Positions 52,646 through 61,262 of a DNA stretch of 64,000 bases are shown piece by piece. Location of the stretch: positions 124,001-188,000 of the forward strand of contig CAJTHM010000012.1 of the NCBI GenBank assembly GCA_910576125.1, read 5' to 3'. A program made the translations under genes and the position numbers. Numbering within the stretch: the stretch's first letter is position 1; every line of letters begins with the position of its first letter. The notes below the pieces were generated by a model. It was not told the DNA's origin and ran no database searches. It saw only the letters and a program-made list of their open reading frames with translations. This DNA comes from Lachnospiraceae bacterium. Lineage in GTDB: Bacteria; Bacillota; Clostridia; Lachnospirales; Lachnospiraceae.

Positions 52646-53545
52646 TTACATCTTCACGGCGCCTACCAGCATGCCTTTTACGAAGTACTTCTGCAGGAAC
52701 GGGTACACCACCATGATAGGCAGCATGACCGCGAACACTGCTGCCATTTTGACGCCCTGAGAGAAAGTATTCTGGAACGCCATACCGGAGGCGGCCATAT
52801 TCTTGGTACCCTCCTGAGAGGTCAGGGCATTGACGATGGAGCGCAGGAACAGCTGCAGCACCGTCTTGTCGCCGCTGCTCAAAAGGAGCATGGGCCAATA
52901 CCAGCTGTTCCAGTATCCCACTGCGGTGAACAGGGAGAACGTAGCTATCAGGGGCTTCTGCAACGGAAGCATAATCTTCGCAAAGACCGTCAGGTCATTG
53001 GCTCCGTCTATCATGGCCGCCTCCTGGAGATCCATGGGGGTGCTCTCGAAGCCGTTCTTCATGATGATGATATTGTAGGTGGAAATCATGCCCAGCAGCA
53101 CCAGTACGGTATAGGTGTCCAGCAGTCCCATGCCCTTGATCAGCAGGTATGTGGGAATCAGTCCGCCGCCGAAGAACATGGTGAACAACATGGCCATGAA
53201 GAAGAACTTCTTCCCCGGGAACTTTCTGGAGAATGCGTATGCTCCCATGACCGATACCAGCATTCCGGCGAATGTGCCTATCAAGGTGATTCCGATCGTC
53301 GCCTTATATGCGGTAATCATGGCGCCGCTGTTCTGGAACAGCAGATAATTGTAGTTGGCCAGAGTGAACTCTCCAGGCAGCCAGGAGAACGGTTTGCGGC
53401 TGAAAGCAGCCGATGTCTCCAGGGAAATAATCACTGCGTTCCAGAAAGGAACCACTATCAATATGGCTATAATCGTCAGGACTATCACGGAGAAAATCTC
53501 CGTGCCGGCCCATTTATGTCTCTTTTTCGTCTTTGTATTCTTCAT
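52646..53545 (-). CDS. Carbohydrate ABC transporter permease, LplC-like
   Basis: 299 residues from ATG 53545. Six spans (FSVIVLTIIAILIVVPFWNA first, VFAVMLPIMVVYPFLQKYF last). The EAA loop is LQEAAMIDGANDLTVFAKIM, LPLQKP, and the C-terminus KYFVKGMLVGAVKM is the usual end of this group. Pairs with the LplB-type permease encoded 28 bp upstream; both need a shared MsmX-type ATPase, which is not in this operon. Confidence 0.93.
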   Translation of the reverse strand: MKNTKTKKRHKWAGTEIFSVIVLTIIAILIVVPFWNAVIISLETSAAFSRKPFSWLPGEFTLANYNYLLFQNSGAMITAYKATIGITLIGTFAGMLVSVMGAYAFSRKFPGKKFFFMAMLFTMFFGGGLIPTYLLIKGMGLLDTYTVLVLLGMISTYNIIIMKNGFESTPMDLQEAAMIDGANDLTVFAKIMLPLQKPLIATFSLFTAVGYWNSWYWPMLLLSSGDKTVLQLFLRSIVNALTSQEGTKNMAASGMAFQNTFSQGVKMAAVFAVMLPIMVVYPFLQKYFVKGMLVGAVKM

Positions 53546-53572
53546 CGTCTCTGTCTCCTTTCCCATCCTCGC

Positions 53573-54499
53573 CTAAGCGAACATTCCCTGTCCGCTGATT
53601 TTCTTCGTCACCGTGTTCGCCAGGAACAACAGGAAGAAGTTGATCACGGACTTAAACAATCCTACCGCCGTGGAAAATCCGTAATTCGGCGTGCTCAGGA
53701 AAGTGATGTCATAGACATAGGTGTCCAGAATCTGGGATATATCCTTTACCGCGCTGTTCCGCAGGTTGAAGACCTGGTCGAAACCGGCATTCATCATTCC
53801 GCCTACCTGGAGGATGAACATGATGACGATGGTGCTCAGGATGCCTGGCAGGGTCACATGCCATATCTGCTTCAGCCGGGTGGCGCCGTCCACCTTGGCC
53901 GCTTCATAGAGCGTGGTGTCGATGCCCGCTATGGCTGCCATGTAGATGATGGCGGACCATCCCATCTCCTTCCAGTTGGAAGTGATGTAGAGCAGAGGCC
54001 TGAACAGAGGCTTTGTGGTCAGGAAATTAATCTTCTCAAATCCCAGGTTATCCAAAAGGATATTAATCGCGCCGCCCTGGGCCATGAAGTTGGTCACGAT
54101 GTTCGCCACCACGACCCAGGAGAGGAAATGAGGGAACGTAAAAATGGTCTGATATATCTTTTTCGTGCGGTTGCCGGGCATCTCGGTAATCATGATGGCC
54201 ATAATGATGGGCATGGGGAACTCGAACAGCAGTCTGCTGGCGCTGATTACAATGGTATTGTTGATCGACCTGATGGCGTCCGGTGTAATGAAGATTCTCT
54301 TGAAATGCTGCAGCCCTACCCATGGACTCCCCATAACTCCCAGCTTCGCGCTGTAGTTCTTGAACGCCATGAGCACGCCGTACATGGGGGCATAGCAAAA
54401 CACTGCCAGCCAGACCAGCAGGGGCAAAAGAAGTATGTACAGGTACCTCGCTTTCCAAATTTCGTGCAATGTCTTTTTCTTTTTCTTGGTCGTTTCCAT
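53573..54499 (-). CDS. Carbohydrate ABC transporter permease, LplB-like
   Basis: 308 residues, ATG 54499 with AAGGGGG upstream. Six spans, beginning RYLYILLLPLLVWLAVFCYA, then PMYGVLMAFKNYSAKLG, the motif typical of LplB/YtcP-type permeases. The EAA loop is LYEAAKVDGATRLKQIWHVT, LPGI. The C-terminus SVINFFLLFLANTVTKKISG is also typical. It is first gene of the lpl-type operon. Its leader carries a 25-bp hairpin (54525-54580) and a good promoter. Confidence 0.93.
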   Translation of the reverse strand: METTKKKKKTLHEIWKARYLYILLLPLLVWLAVFCYAPMYGVLMAFKNYSAKLGVMGSPWVGLQHFKRIFITPDAIRSINNTIVISASRLLFEFPMPIIMAIMITEMPGNRTKKIYQTIFTFPHFLSWVVVANIVTNFMAQGGAINILLDNLGFEKINFLTTKPLFRPLLYITSNWKEMGWSAIIYMAAIAGIDTTLYEAAKVDGATRLKQIWHVTLPGILSTIVIMFILQVGGMMNAGFDQVFNLRNSAVKDISQILDTYVYDITFLSTPNYGFSTAVGLFKSVINFFLLFLANTVTKKISGQGMFA

Positions 54500-54524
54500 A
54501 TACGGTCCCCCTTGGAATATTTTC

Positions 54525-54580
54525 CGTCAGGGGTTTCTATTTCCAAAACCTATACTTTTTGAAAATAGAAAGCCCTGACG
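54525..54580 (-). promoter_or_regulatory. 25-bp leader hairpin of the lpl-type operon
   Basis: 54525-54549 (CGTCAGGGGTTTCTATTTCC and on) and 54556-54580 are inverted copies with two mismatches around a 6-nt loop. It lies between the promoter and the ribosome site and has no T-run, so it is more likely an operator or RNA-stability element than a terminator. Confidence 0.75.
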
Positions 54581-54593
54581 AATTTGTTATTTA

Positions 54594-54622
54594 AATTTAC
54601 TACAAAAACGCATAAAAGTCAA
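54594..54622 (-). promoter_or_regulatory. Promoter of the lpl-type operon
   Basis: Minus strand TTGACT (54622-54617), 17-bp spacer, TAAATT (54599-54594). Confidence 0.7.
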
Positions 54623-54877
54623 GTGATTTTTCCATTCTTTTTGTCATTATTGACAACTCTTCCCCTTTTCCAAAAAGTATAATATTTGGATTGTGCCAAA
54701 AAGCCGACAAAATCCTCATATTTTTATGCAGTCCTCCACGTTTCCGGCAGTTGCGCACGTCAAAATCACGGCTCTGAAAATCAACTTTTTCCACCAATTT
54801 ACACAGTATACAGCCCCGGGCCGCCACAGCAAAAGCGCTGCGTTTTCCGCCAGCAGATTTTTCCCCCTAAATATTTG
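54623..54877. other. Central part of the divergent lpl/murQ intergenic region
   Basis: About 255 bp between the two divergent promoters, AT-rich near the lpl side. No gene; a regulator may bind here, but no clear dyad was seen. Confidence 0.5.
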
Positions 54878-54906
54878 TTGACATCGCCCTCTGTTGCAAC
54901 TAAAAT
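54878..54906 (+). promoter_or_regulatory. murQ promoter
   Basis: TTGACA (54878-54883), 17-bp spacer, TAAAAT (54901-54906). Confidence 0.8.
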
Positions 54907-54968
54907 GTAGCCAGAAAATGTTACCGGAGACAATGCCCTGGATTCGTGCGGGGCGGACAGGAGGCAGA

Positions 54969-55907
54969 ATGGACAAATATTTGGCTAATCTCACGACCGA
55001 GCAGGTCAATGAGCGCACAGAGGAACTTGACCGCTGCGGCACAGCGGAGATTCTGACCATGATCAACAGAGAGGATACCGCGGTCCCCGAAGCGGTAGGA
55101 AAGGTGATTCCCCAGATAACCCAGGCGGTGGACATGATTGTAGATGCCATCCGCGGGGGCGGACGGCTTTTCTATTTTGGCGCAGGCACCTCCGGGCGGC
55201 TTGGCGTCCTGGACGCCTCCGAGTGCCCGCCCACCTTTGGCGTCAGTCCCGACCTGGTACAGGGCCATATCGCGGGCGGCGACACTGCCCTGCGCAACGC
55301 GGTGGAGGACAGCGAGGACAATGAGGCGCTGGGGCGGGATGAAATCACAAGGCTTGGCATCACTGCCGCCGATGTGGTGACGGGAATCGCCGCCAGCGGC
55401 AGGACCCCTTATGTGCTGGGCGCGGTGCGGCAGGCAAAGGCCGTGGGCGCGAAGACCATCGGCCTCACCACCAACCCGGACAGCCTCCTGCAAAACTGCG
55501 TGGACATCTGCATCGCCCCCGTGACAGGCCCGGAGGCGCTCACCGGCTCCACCCGGATGAAGTCAGGGACCGCCCAGAAACTGGTGCTGAACATGCTCAC
55601 CACCGCCACTATGGTCAGGCTGGGCAAAGTATACGGAAACCGTATGGTGGACCTGAACGCCACCAACGGCAAACTGGTGGAGAGGGCAAAGAGAATCTTC
55701 TGCGACATCACAGGCGGTTCAGAGGAGGATGCCGAAAAGTACCTTTGGGCAGCCGGCAAACGGACAAAGCCGGCCATCCTGATGTTCTGCTCCGGGCTGG
55801 AGGCTCCGGCGGCACAGGCCGCGCTGGACGAAAACGGCGGCAATCTGCGGCAGGCCTTTTCCAGTCTCGGAATCGATCCCCCTGTCCCGGGCAGCGCGGG
55901 ACGGTGA
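54969..55907 (+). CDS. murQ: N-acetylmuramic acid 6-phosphate etherase
   Basis: 312 residues from ATG 54969 (AGGAGG 5 nt upstream). It cleaves the lactyl ether of MurNAc-6-phosphate to give GlcNAc-6-phosphate and D-lactate. MDKYLANLTTEQVNERTEEL is the family start. The SIS domain follows with RLFYFGAGTSGRLGVLDASE, CPPTFGVSPDLVQGHIAGG (catalytic Glu region), VVTGIAASGRTPYVLGAVRQ and GPEALTGSTRMKSGTAQKLV, LNMLTTATMVRLG. LVERAKRIFCDITG and the UBA-like C-terminal end complete it. Followed by a kinase gene; cell-wall sugar salvage. Confidence 0.96.
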   Translation: MDKYLANLTTEQVNERTEELDRCGTAEILTMINREDTAVPEAVGKVIPQITQAVDMIVDAIRGGGRLFYFGAGTSGRLGVLDASECPPTFGVSPDLVQGHIAGGDTALRNAVEDSEDNEALGRDEITRLGITAADVVTGIAASGRTPYVLGAVRQAKAVGAKTIGLTTNPDSLLQNCVDICIAPVTGPEALTGSTRMKSGTAQKLVLNMLTTATMVRLGKVYGNRMVDLNATNGKLVERAKRIFCDITGGSEEDAEKYLWAAGKRTKPAILMFCSGLEAPAAQAALDENGGNLRQAFSSLGIDPPVPGSAGR

Positions 55908-55978
55908 CGCGCTGCATCAAAGACAAAGGAGGAGCAGGCCCGCTTCCTGCTTCCCGAACGATAGCACAGGAGTTTACC

Positions 55979-56908
55979 ATGATGAACTATTATATCGGAA
56001 TGGATGCCGGCGGAACGGGGACTTCCGTCCTGGTTTCGGACGGCAGGAAAGACCTTTTTCAGACAAAGACAGAGGGGCTCAATTGCAACAGTTTTCCCAG
56101 GGAAAGGATTGTCCGGTCGCTGCGGAACGCTATGGCGGATCTGGCGGCAAACGGCTTCTCTCCCGCGGATTGTCTCGGTATCGGCATAGGCGCTGCCGGA
56201 AACAACAATCCTGCCGCCGCGGAACTGCTGCGGGATTGCCTGGCTAATTGCGGCTTTCACTGCCAGGTCACCATCTGCAGCGACGCGGACGCGGCGCTGT
56301 ACGGAGCTTTCGAGGAAGAGGACGGACTTCTGCTGATCTCCGGGACAGGCTCTATCTGCCTGGGGCAGACGGACGCGGGGCGGAAAAGGTACCGTGCAGG
56401 GGGCTTCGGGCATCTCATCGACGATGAGGGCAGCGCCTACGCCATCGGCCGGGACATCGCAGCCGCCGTAGTGAGGGCGGAGGACGGCAGAGGACCCGAA
56501 ACAGTCCTTAGGGATATCCTGTTCAGTCATCTTGGAATCTCCGATTCCTCTGAATTGGTAGCATATGTGTACGATATGAGCCATACCAAAAAGGAAATCG
56601 CCCAGCTGGCCCGCCTGATTTCCCTGCCGGAAACCGATACGGACCAAGCGGTCCGGCAGATTATCGCCAAAGCGGCAGCAGCGCTTCTGGAAATGGCCGC
56701 AGCGGTCTGCCGCCAGATGGAGAGCAGATGCGGCGAAGCCGAAATCCCTCTGGTTCTTCACGGCAGCGTCCTGCGCAACAACCAAAGGATTGCCGGAGAG
56801 CTGACCAAAGCGCTCGCTGCCGGTCTTCCCCGGATCCGCCTCACGGAAGCCAGAACAGACGCATCCCACGGGGCAGTCTGGCTGGCCCGCAGAAATGAGC
56901 GGGGATGA
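55979..56908 (+). CDS. N-acetylglucosamine kinase-like protein (BadF/BcrA ATPase family)
   Basis: 309 residues from ATG 55979 (AGGAG 6 nt upstream). The ASKHA-fold phosphate-1 loop is YYIGMDAGGTGTSVLVSDG, phosphate-2 is DGLLLISGTGSICLG and the adenosine site is PLVLHGSVLRNN. GIGIGAAGNNNPAAAEL and GGFGHLIDDEGSAYAIGRDI match eukaryotic-type GlcNAc kinases and clostridial MurK (MurNAc/GlcNAc kinase). It lies 71 bp after murQ, so it probably phosphorylates the MurNAc and GlcNAc released by the hexosaminidase to feed MurQ. Confidence 0.88.
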   Translation: MMNYYIGMDAGGTGTSVLVSDGRKDLFQTKTEGLNCNSFPRERIVRSLRNAMADLAANGFSPADCLGIGIGAAGNNNPAAAELLRDCLANCGFHCQVTICSDADAALYGAFEEEDGLLLISGTGSICLGQTDAGRKRYRAGGFGHLIDDEGSAYAIGRDIAAAVVRAEDGRGPETVLRDILFSHLGISDSSELVAYVYDMSHTKKEIAQLARLISLPETDTDQAVRQIIAKAAAALLEMAAAVCRQMESRCGEAEIPLVLHGSVLRNNQRIAGELTKALAAGLPRIRLTEARTDASHGAVWLARRNERG

Positions 56909-56940
56909 AAGAAGTTTCCGTCCCCCAGCGTATCGACTAA

Positions 56941-56997
56941 AAAACACCTTTCCCTCATGCGGGAGCCTGAACCGCTCCGCAATGACAGAAAGGTGTT
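56941..56997. terminator. Bidirectional terminator after the kinase gene
   Basis: AAACACCTTTC (56941-56951) and GAAAGGTGTTT (56987-56997) enclose a second stem (GCGGGAGC/GCTCCGC). T-run on the minus strand (TTTTTT); it serves the kinase and the convergent coiled-coil protein gene. Confidence 0.85.
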
Positions 56998-57015
56998 TAT
57001 CTCTGTTCTTGCTTT

Positions 57016-57834
57016 TTATAAGGACACATCTACGTTGCCGCCCTGGGCTACGGGGGCAGCGGAAGCCACTTCCACCGCGGACCTGCCGTCCACCTGCACC
57101 GGTATCTCCACGCCGGACAGCTGCAGGGACACGCCGCTGTCTTTGGAAAATGAAGCCGCCTCCTGCCTTTCTTTCTCCAGCTGGCTGAAAAGGGCTTTCA
57201 GGTACTTCATGTCCGCCTCCACGATTTCCCGCATCTCGTCCGCCCTGTGCTTCTTTTTCAGCTGCTCCAGCTCTTCAGGGTCCATATCCAGCCGCACCGA
57301 CTGCATCAGTTCCATCTCATTCTCCATGGCCAGCTCTTCCATCTCCTCCTGAAGCTCCTGCATGAGCTGTTCCATCTCTTCCGCGCTCAGCTCGGCGAAG
57401 TCAGCCCCTTCCGTCTCCCAGTTCCACTCCCGGGATTCCTCCTCGTCCAGGCCCTGCTGCCAGATACCGCCGCCGCGTTTCTCGATTTCCTCTTCCTGCA
57501 TCAGGTGCTTCATCCGCTTCTTTGCCACGCGCTCCATGCGCTCCGCATGGCGGATGGCGGCCCTTACTTCCCGGTCGTTGTACTTCCCGCTGGCCAGCTT
57601 CCTGCGCAGATTTACTGTCTCTGTCTTGGCGCTGGCCAGGACCTGCTTCGCGTTGCCCGAAGTCTTGGCCTGAGTGATCATGGTCGAGATACGCCGCTGT
57701 TTATAGGACAGCTTTTTCAGCTTCTTCAGGCTGGAGCTGTGAATCGTGATCGTGCCCACCTTAGAGCCGTCAGGCCTCTTTAGGGTAATCTGCCTTACGC
57801 CGGTATTTCTGTTGGTGTTGACTTCTATGCTCAT
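57016..57834 (-). CDS. Coiled-coil protein of unknown function
   Basis: 272 residues from ATG 57834 (AGGAGG 7 nt upstream). The N-terminus SIEVNTNRNTGVRQITLKRP and a basic helical stretch (SSSLKKLKKLSYKQRRISTM, ITQAKTSGNAKQVLASAKTE) are followed by long charged helices rich in Glu, Met and Gln (about 150-235: LSAEEMEQLMQELQEEMEEL). The C-terminal strand-like tail is SGVSLQLSGVEIPVQVDGRS, AVEVASAAP. No signal or membrane span. It resembles conserved Lachnospiraceae hypothetical proteins; the function is unknown. Confidence 0.65.
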   Translation of the reverse strand: MSIEVNTNRNTGVRQITLKRPDGSKVGTITIHSSSLKKLKKLSYKQRRISTMITQAKTSGNAKQVLASAKTETVNLRRKLASGKYNDREVRAAIRHAERMERVAKKRMKHLMQEEEIEKRGGGIWQQGLDEEESREWNWETEGADFAELSAEEMEQLMQELQEEMEELAMENEMELMQSVRLDMDPEELEQLKKKHRADEMREIVEADMKYLKALFSQLEKERQEAASFSKDSGVSLQLSGVEIPVQVDGRSAVEVASAAPVAQGGNVDVSL

Positions 57835-58147
57835 ATGGTAACCTCCTGTTTCCCTGCCGCATCCTTGCGTTTTACCAGCTTTTCTATCTATATCGGTTTT
57901 TTCCCCAGGAAAAATAAGGGCGAATGCCAAGCTGCCAGAAGAAAGGATTCAGAAAATCAAGCGGGTTTTGAGCGCGCTGTTGTCAACAATCAACGCAAAA
58001 GAAACGCTTTCCGTCACTTGCGATTATTTCGCTGTTTTCGATTCCGTGGCGGATAGCCCTGTGGCAGATATTTTTGAGTGAAAGGGCGATAGCATGAATT
58101 TGGCTTATATCATTTGATTAATGTTTTTGCTTTTGGCGCTTCTTCTT

Positions 58148-59329
58148 TTATTTGAGAAACAGATGGATGGACAGCTCCTGTCCCTGCAGCGATGCGTCCA
58201 CCTGGCCCCCGTGGAGCTCCACGATGCGCTTTACAATGGCAAGCCCCAGCCCGGAGCTTTGGGGGGCGCTCCTGGCCCGGTCTCCACAGTAGAAGCGCTC
58301 AAAGATCCGGTCAGGCTCAATGCCGTGAGGATCCGCCACCCGGTTGGTGATACAGATATGGAGCCGGCCCGTGTCCTGTGCCGTCACGGTTACCGGGGCG
58401 GAACGGTGGGCGTACCTGCGGGCGTTGTCCAGCAGATTCTGGAACACCCGCACCATTTGCTGGATATTGATATGGGCCATATGGCTTTCCGCCTCCAGCT
58501 GCCATGAAAGCGTCAGGCCCTCCGCCTCCATAAGTATTTTATATTCATAGAGGATATGCCGCAGCAGCTCCAGCACATCCCTTTTCTCCATGTCCGGTAA
58601 TTGGTCGGCGGAGTTCAGCTTCGTATATTCGAACAGCTCGTTGATCAGCCCGTTCAGCCCCGTCAGGCGCCGTTCCACCACTTCGATGTATTCGGCAAAG
58701 CGCTGCCTGTCTTCGGGCCCCGTCTCCTTCAGCAGCTCCACATAGCCGATGATGGAGGTAAGGGGGCTGCGCAGGTCATGGGACACATTGGTGATCAGCT
58801 CATCCTTGCTTCGTTGCTGCCTTTTCTCCCTCTCCTCCTTTTCCCGAAGCTGGACGGACATCTCGTTGATGACGGCGCACAGCCGGGTGATTTCATCGTC
58901 CCCCTGCAGCTCCATGGTCCTTCCAAAGCCCTCCTCCCGGATCTTCTGGATTTCCTGGGACAGGTACTCCACATACCTGACCCTGCGGTTGATTCTGACG
59001 GAAAAGGAGACAATAAAGCATATCACGGTAAGCGCCACTGCCACCACCGACGGGAGATATTCGGCGGCAATGAGGTATTTATAGCCCAGATCATGAAAAT
59101 AATCCCACAGCCCGGAATGGAGCAGAAGCTGCATCATGGACAGCACCACCGCCAACACCACCAGGCTGATGGCAAGGGAGACGCAGGCCGCCTTCAGGAA
59201 ATATGCCGTGAGGCGTTTTTGGTACGAGGAGGACAGTCTTCTGTAAACCAGGAAAATCACGAAAACCGTTCCTGCGATGACAATGCCGTTGATTAAAATA
59301 TAGTTTGGAATTATTTGTAATACCGTCAT
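58148..59329 (-). CDS. Sensor histidine kinase
   Basis: 393 residues from ATG 59329, overlapping the response-regulator stop by 4 bp. TM1 is about residues 8-28 (YILINGIVIAGTVFVIFLVY), then two further hydrophobic segments (FLKAACVSLAISLVVLAVVL, YLPSVVAVALTVICFIVSF). The HAMP-like linker is RVRYVEYLSQEIQKI. H-box LITNVSHDLRSPLTSIIGYV, N-box VFQNLLDNARRYAHR, F-box IFERFYCGD, G2 SGLGLAIVKRI. The layout and sequence are close to VanS-type kinases of clostridia. Probable signal: envelope stress, judged from the VTT and methyltransferase neighbours. Confidence 0.92.
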   Translation of the reverse strand: MTVLQIIPNYILINGIVIAGTVFVIFLVYRRLSSSYQKRLTAYFLKAACVSLAISLVVLAVVLSMMQLLLHSGLWDYFHDLGYKYLIAAEYLPSVVAVALTVICFIVSFSVRINRRVRYVEYLSQEIQKIREEGFGRTMELQGDDEITRLCAVINEMSVQLREKEEREKRQQRSKDELITNVSHDLRSPLTSIIGYVELLKETGPEDRQRFAEYIEVVERRLTGLNGLINELFEYTKLNSADQLPDMEKRDVLELLRHILYEYKILMEAEGLTLSWQLEAESHMAHINIQQMVRVFQNLLDNARRYAHRSAPVTVTAQDTGRLHICITNRVADPHGIEPDRIFERFYCGDRARSAPQSSGLGLAIVKRIVELHGGQVDASLQGQELSIHLFLK

Positions 59330-60009
59330 ATCTGATACCCTCTTCCCCAACAGGTCTTGATAAAATCCGAATGGACATTGTCCCAGTTCAGTTTATTGCG
59401 GAGATTGGCGATATGCATCATCACCGCATTTTCCGAACAGAAGAAGTCTTCATGCCATACCGCTTCATAAATCTGCGCCATGGTCAGCACCTGCCCCTTA
59501 TTCCGCAGCATATATTCCAGGATGTCGTACTCCTTGCGCGTCAGCCTCACTTCCCGCCCGCTTACCCACACCTGGCGGCTTTCCATGTCCACCGTCAGGT
59601 CCTCCGTCTGGAGCGTGTGCGCCGGCTTTTCCGTCTCATTGTACTGCTTATAGCGGCGGAGCTGGGCTTTGATGCGGGCGAGGAGCTCAATGGGCTGAAA
59701 GGGCTTTGTCACATAATCGTCTCCCCCTACCGTGAGCCCTTGTATGATGTCTATGTCTTCTGATTTTGCCGACATGAATATAATGGGCATTCTGCTCCTT
59801 TCCCTTATCTGCAGGCAGGCGCTGATGCCGTCGATTCCCGGCATCATCACGTCCATCAGGATCAGGTCTACCTGATAGTGTTCCAGGATATCCAGCGCCT
59901 GGGCCGCATTTTCACAGGTGAGGTAACGGTAGCCCTCATTGCCCAGGTAGATGCCCAGAAGTCTGCAGATATCTTTATCGTCGTCAACAACCAGTATGAA
60001 TTCTTTCAT
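59326..60009 (-). CDS. OmpR/PhoB-family response regulator
   Basis: 227 residues from ATG 60009. Receiver: ILVVDDDKDICRLLGIYLGN, phosphoacceptor Asp in LILMDVMMPGIDG, IIFMSAKSEDID, DYVTKPFQPIELLARIKAQL. Winged helix: VWVSGREVRLTRKEYDILEY, MLRNKGQVLTMAQIYEAVWH and MHIANLRNKL, TCWGRGYQI. It overlaps the upstream membrane-protein gene by 26 bp and the kinase gene by 4 bp, so all three are translationally coupled. Confidence 0.93.
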   Translation of the reverse strand: MKEFILVVDDDKDICRLLGIYLGNEGYRYLTCENAAQALDILEHYQVDLILMDVMMPGIDGISACLQIRERSRMPIIFMSAKSEDIDIIQGLTVGGDDYVTKPFQPIELLARIKAQLRRYKQYNETEKPAHTLQTEDLTVDMESRQVWVSGREVRLTRKEYDILEYMLRNKGQVLTMAQIYEAVWHEDFFCSENAVMMHIANLRNKLNWDNVHSDFIKTCWGRGYQI

Positions 60010-60529
60010 GATAGTTTGCTTCTCCCTTTTTGCAGAAATGCTGCAGCAACGCCGAGGCAAGGAACATAAGCAGAAGCTCCACAGCAATCATCTGCCATCG
60101 CCTCAGGCCGCACAAGCTGCCGAAAAACCCCGAAAAGGCAATCATACCGATGGATATGATTTTAGCAATTATACCAATTTTCAGGAACTGGGGCAATGAT
60201 ATTTTCAAAAAAGCGGAGCCTGTGCAGAGCACTTCATCGGACACAAGCGGAACGATCAGCAGTACGCCGAGAATCCAAACCCGGTACCGCCCCGTCAGCT
60301 GCTGCAGCCACGCAAGCTGCCGCCTCTCTTTTTTTCCTTTAAAAATACGATGTACGATCAGGGAAGATAAGGAATACATAATCGTCAATCCCAGCACGGA
60401 GCCTGTGACCCCAAGGGCAAAAGCTCCCAGGCTGCCGATCCGTCTGGTTCCCCACAGTACCACTGCCGTTTCCGGCACCGGAATACAGATAGGGAGCAGC
60501 ACGCAGACAAGAAAATAGACACACCACAT
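59984..60529 (-). CDS. VTT/DedA-like (TVP38/SNARE-associated) membrane protein
   Basis: 181 residues from ATG 60529 (AGGAGG 8 nt upstream). Spans include MWCVYFLVCVLLPICIPVP (re-entrant start with Pro residues), IGSLGAFALGVTGSVLGLTI with the Gly-rich G-x-x-x-G segment, WILGVLLIVPLVSDEVLCTG and ISIGMIAFSGFFGSLCGL. The central ...GRYRVWILGVLLIVPLVSDE segment matches the E/F-x-G-R..P-x-x-S/P pattern of the VTT domain. Relatives scramble or flip phospholipids or undecaprenyl phosphate and affect resistance to cationic peptides. First gene of the regulatory operon. Confidence 0.72.
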   Translation of the reverse strand: MWCVYFLVCVLLPICIPVPETAVVLWGTRRIGSLGAFALGVTGSVLGLTIMYSLSSLIVHRIFKGKKERRQLAWLQQLTGRYRVWILGVLLIVPLVSDEVLCTGSAFLKISLPQFLKIGIIAKIISIGMIAFSGFFGSLCGLRRWQMIAVELLLMFLASALLQHFCKKGEANYHERIHTGC

Positions 60530-60713
60530 AACGACACCTCCTGGTATTGGTTCATGCCGCACCATCCGCAGAGCTTTGCTCCCCGGGGCAGCATTTTATA
60601 GTAAGCGATTTACAGTCTTTGTTTTGACGTTCTATGCTAATTTCCATTGCAAGGATAGTTTCCATTACAATGCTGGATTTCAAGCACTAATAAAATGGCT
60701 ATGGCATTTACTA

Positions 60714-61262
60714 TCATTTCATGTGCAGCACATATGCCGGAGGCAGGTTTTGCCAGACCCTTACGATTCTCTGGATATGGAAATAATTTTCCAGAAAGGC
60801 TTTCCGCAGCAGCGTATACTGGAATGTGGTAAATACGCCTTCGGCTCCGATAGCCTCTTGGGTCTGTGACAGTATTCTATGGGACACCTGCCGGGGGAGT
60901 GATGTAAATGGCAGTCCGGAAATGATATAATCCGCATGCTTAAACCCCTGTTCTCTTAAGAAGCTGCATACATTTCCGGCATCTCCGTGAATCAGCACCA
61001 CTCCCGGCATTCCCTGAAACTGTTTCCGAAGCATCTCATAAAAACAATCATTCTGTTCGATCACTATATAAGTCGTGTCCCGCCTTTTTCTTGCTGCCAC
61101 CTCTCTGGTAAATACGCCCGTCCCCGCCCCGTATTCTACAACGCAGCGCGCTTTCCCGAAATCAATAGAAGCCGTCATGGCCGCCGCCAGATGCCTGCTG
61201 CTGGGTGCAATGGCCCCAATCGTGTTCGGAGCGCTGATGTATTCTCTTAAAAACTGCCACAT
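60714..61262 (-). CDS. Class I SAM-dependent methyltransferase, PmtA-like
   Basis: 182 residues. MWQFLREYISAPNTIGAIAP, SSRHLAAAMTASID is the family lead. The SAM motif is CVVEYGAGTGVFTREVAA, motif II is TYIVIEQNDCFYEMLRKQF, and VVLIHGDAGNVCSFLREQGF and ADYIISGLPFTSLPRQVSHR follow with the GLPF catalytic-loop position. The C-terminus FTTFQYTLLRKAFLENYFHI is typical. It resembles phospholipid N-methyltransferase PmtA and KsgA-like enzymes; the lipid substrate is inferred. It lies 184 bp upstream of the VTT gene on the same strand. Confidence 0.82.
   Translation of the reverse strand: MWQFLREYISAPNTIGAIAPSSRHLAAAMTASIDFGKARCVVEYGAGTGVFTREVAARKRRDTTYIVIEQNDCFYEMLRKQFQGMPGVVLIHGDAGNVCSFLREQGFKHADYIISGLPFTSLPRQVSHRILSQTQEAIGAEGVFTTFQYTLLRKAFLENYFHIQRIVRVWQNLPPAYVLHMK

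Noticed and set aside
55409..56947. 512-codon minus-strand open frame
   Set aside because: Antisense to murQ and the sugar kinase, both with clear family motifs.
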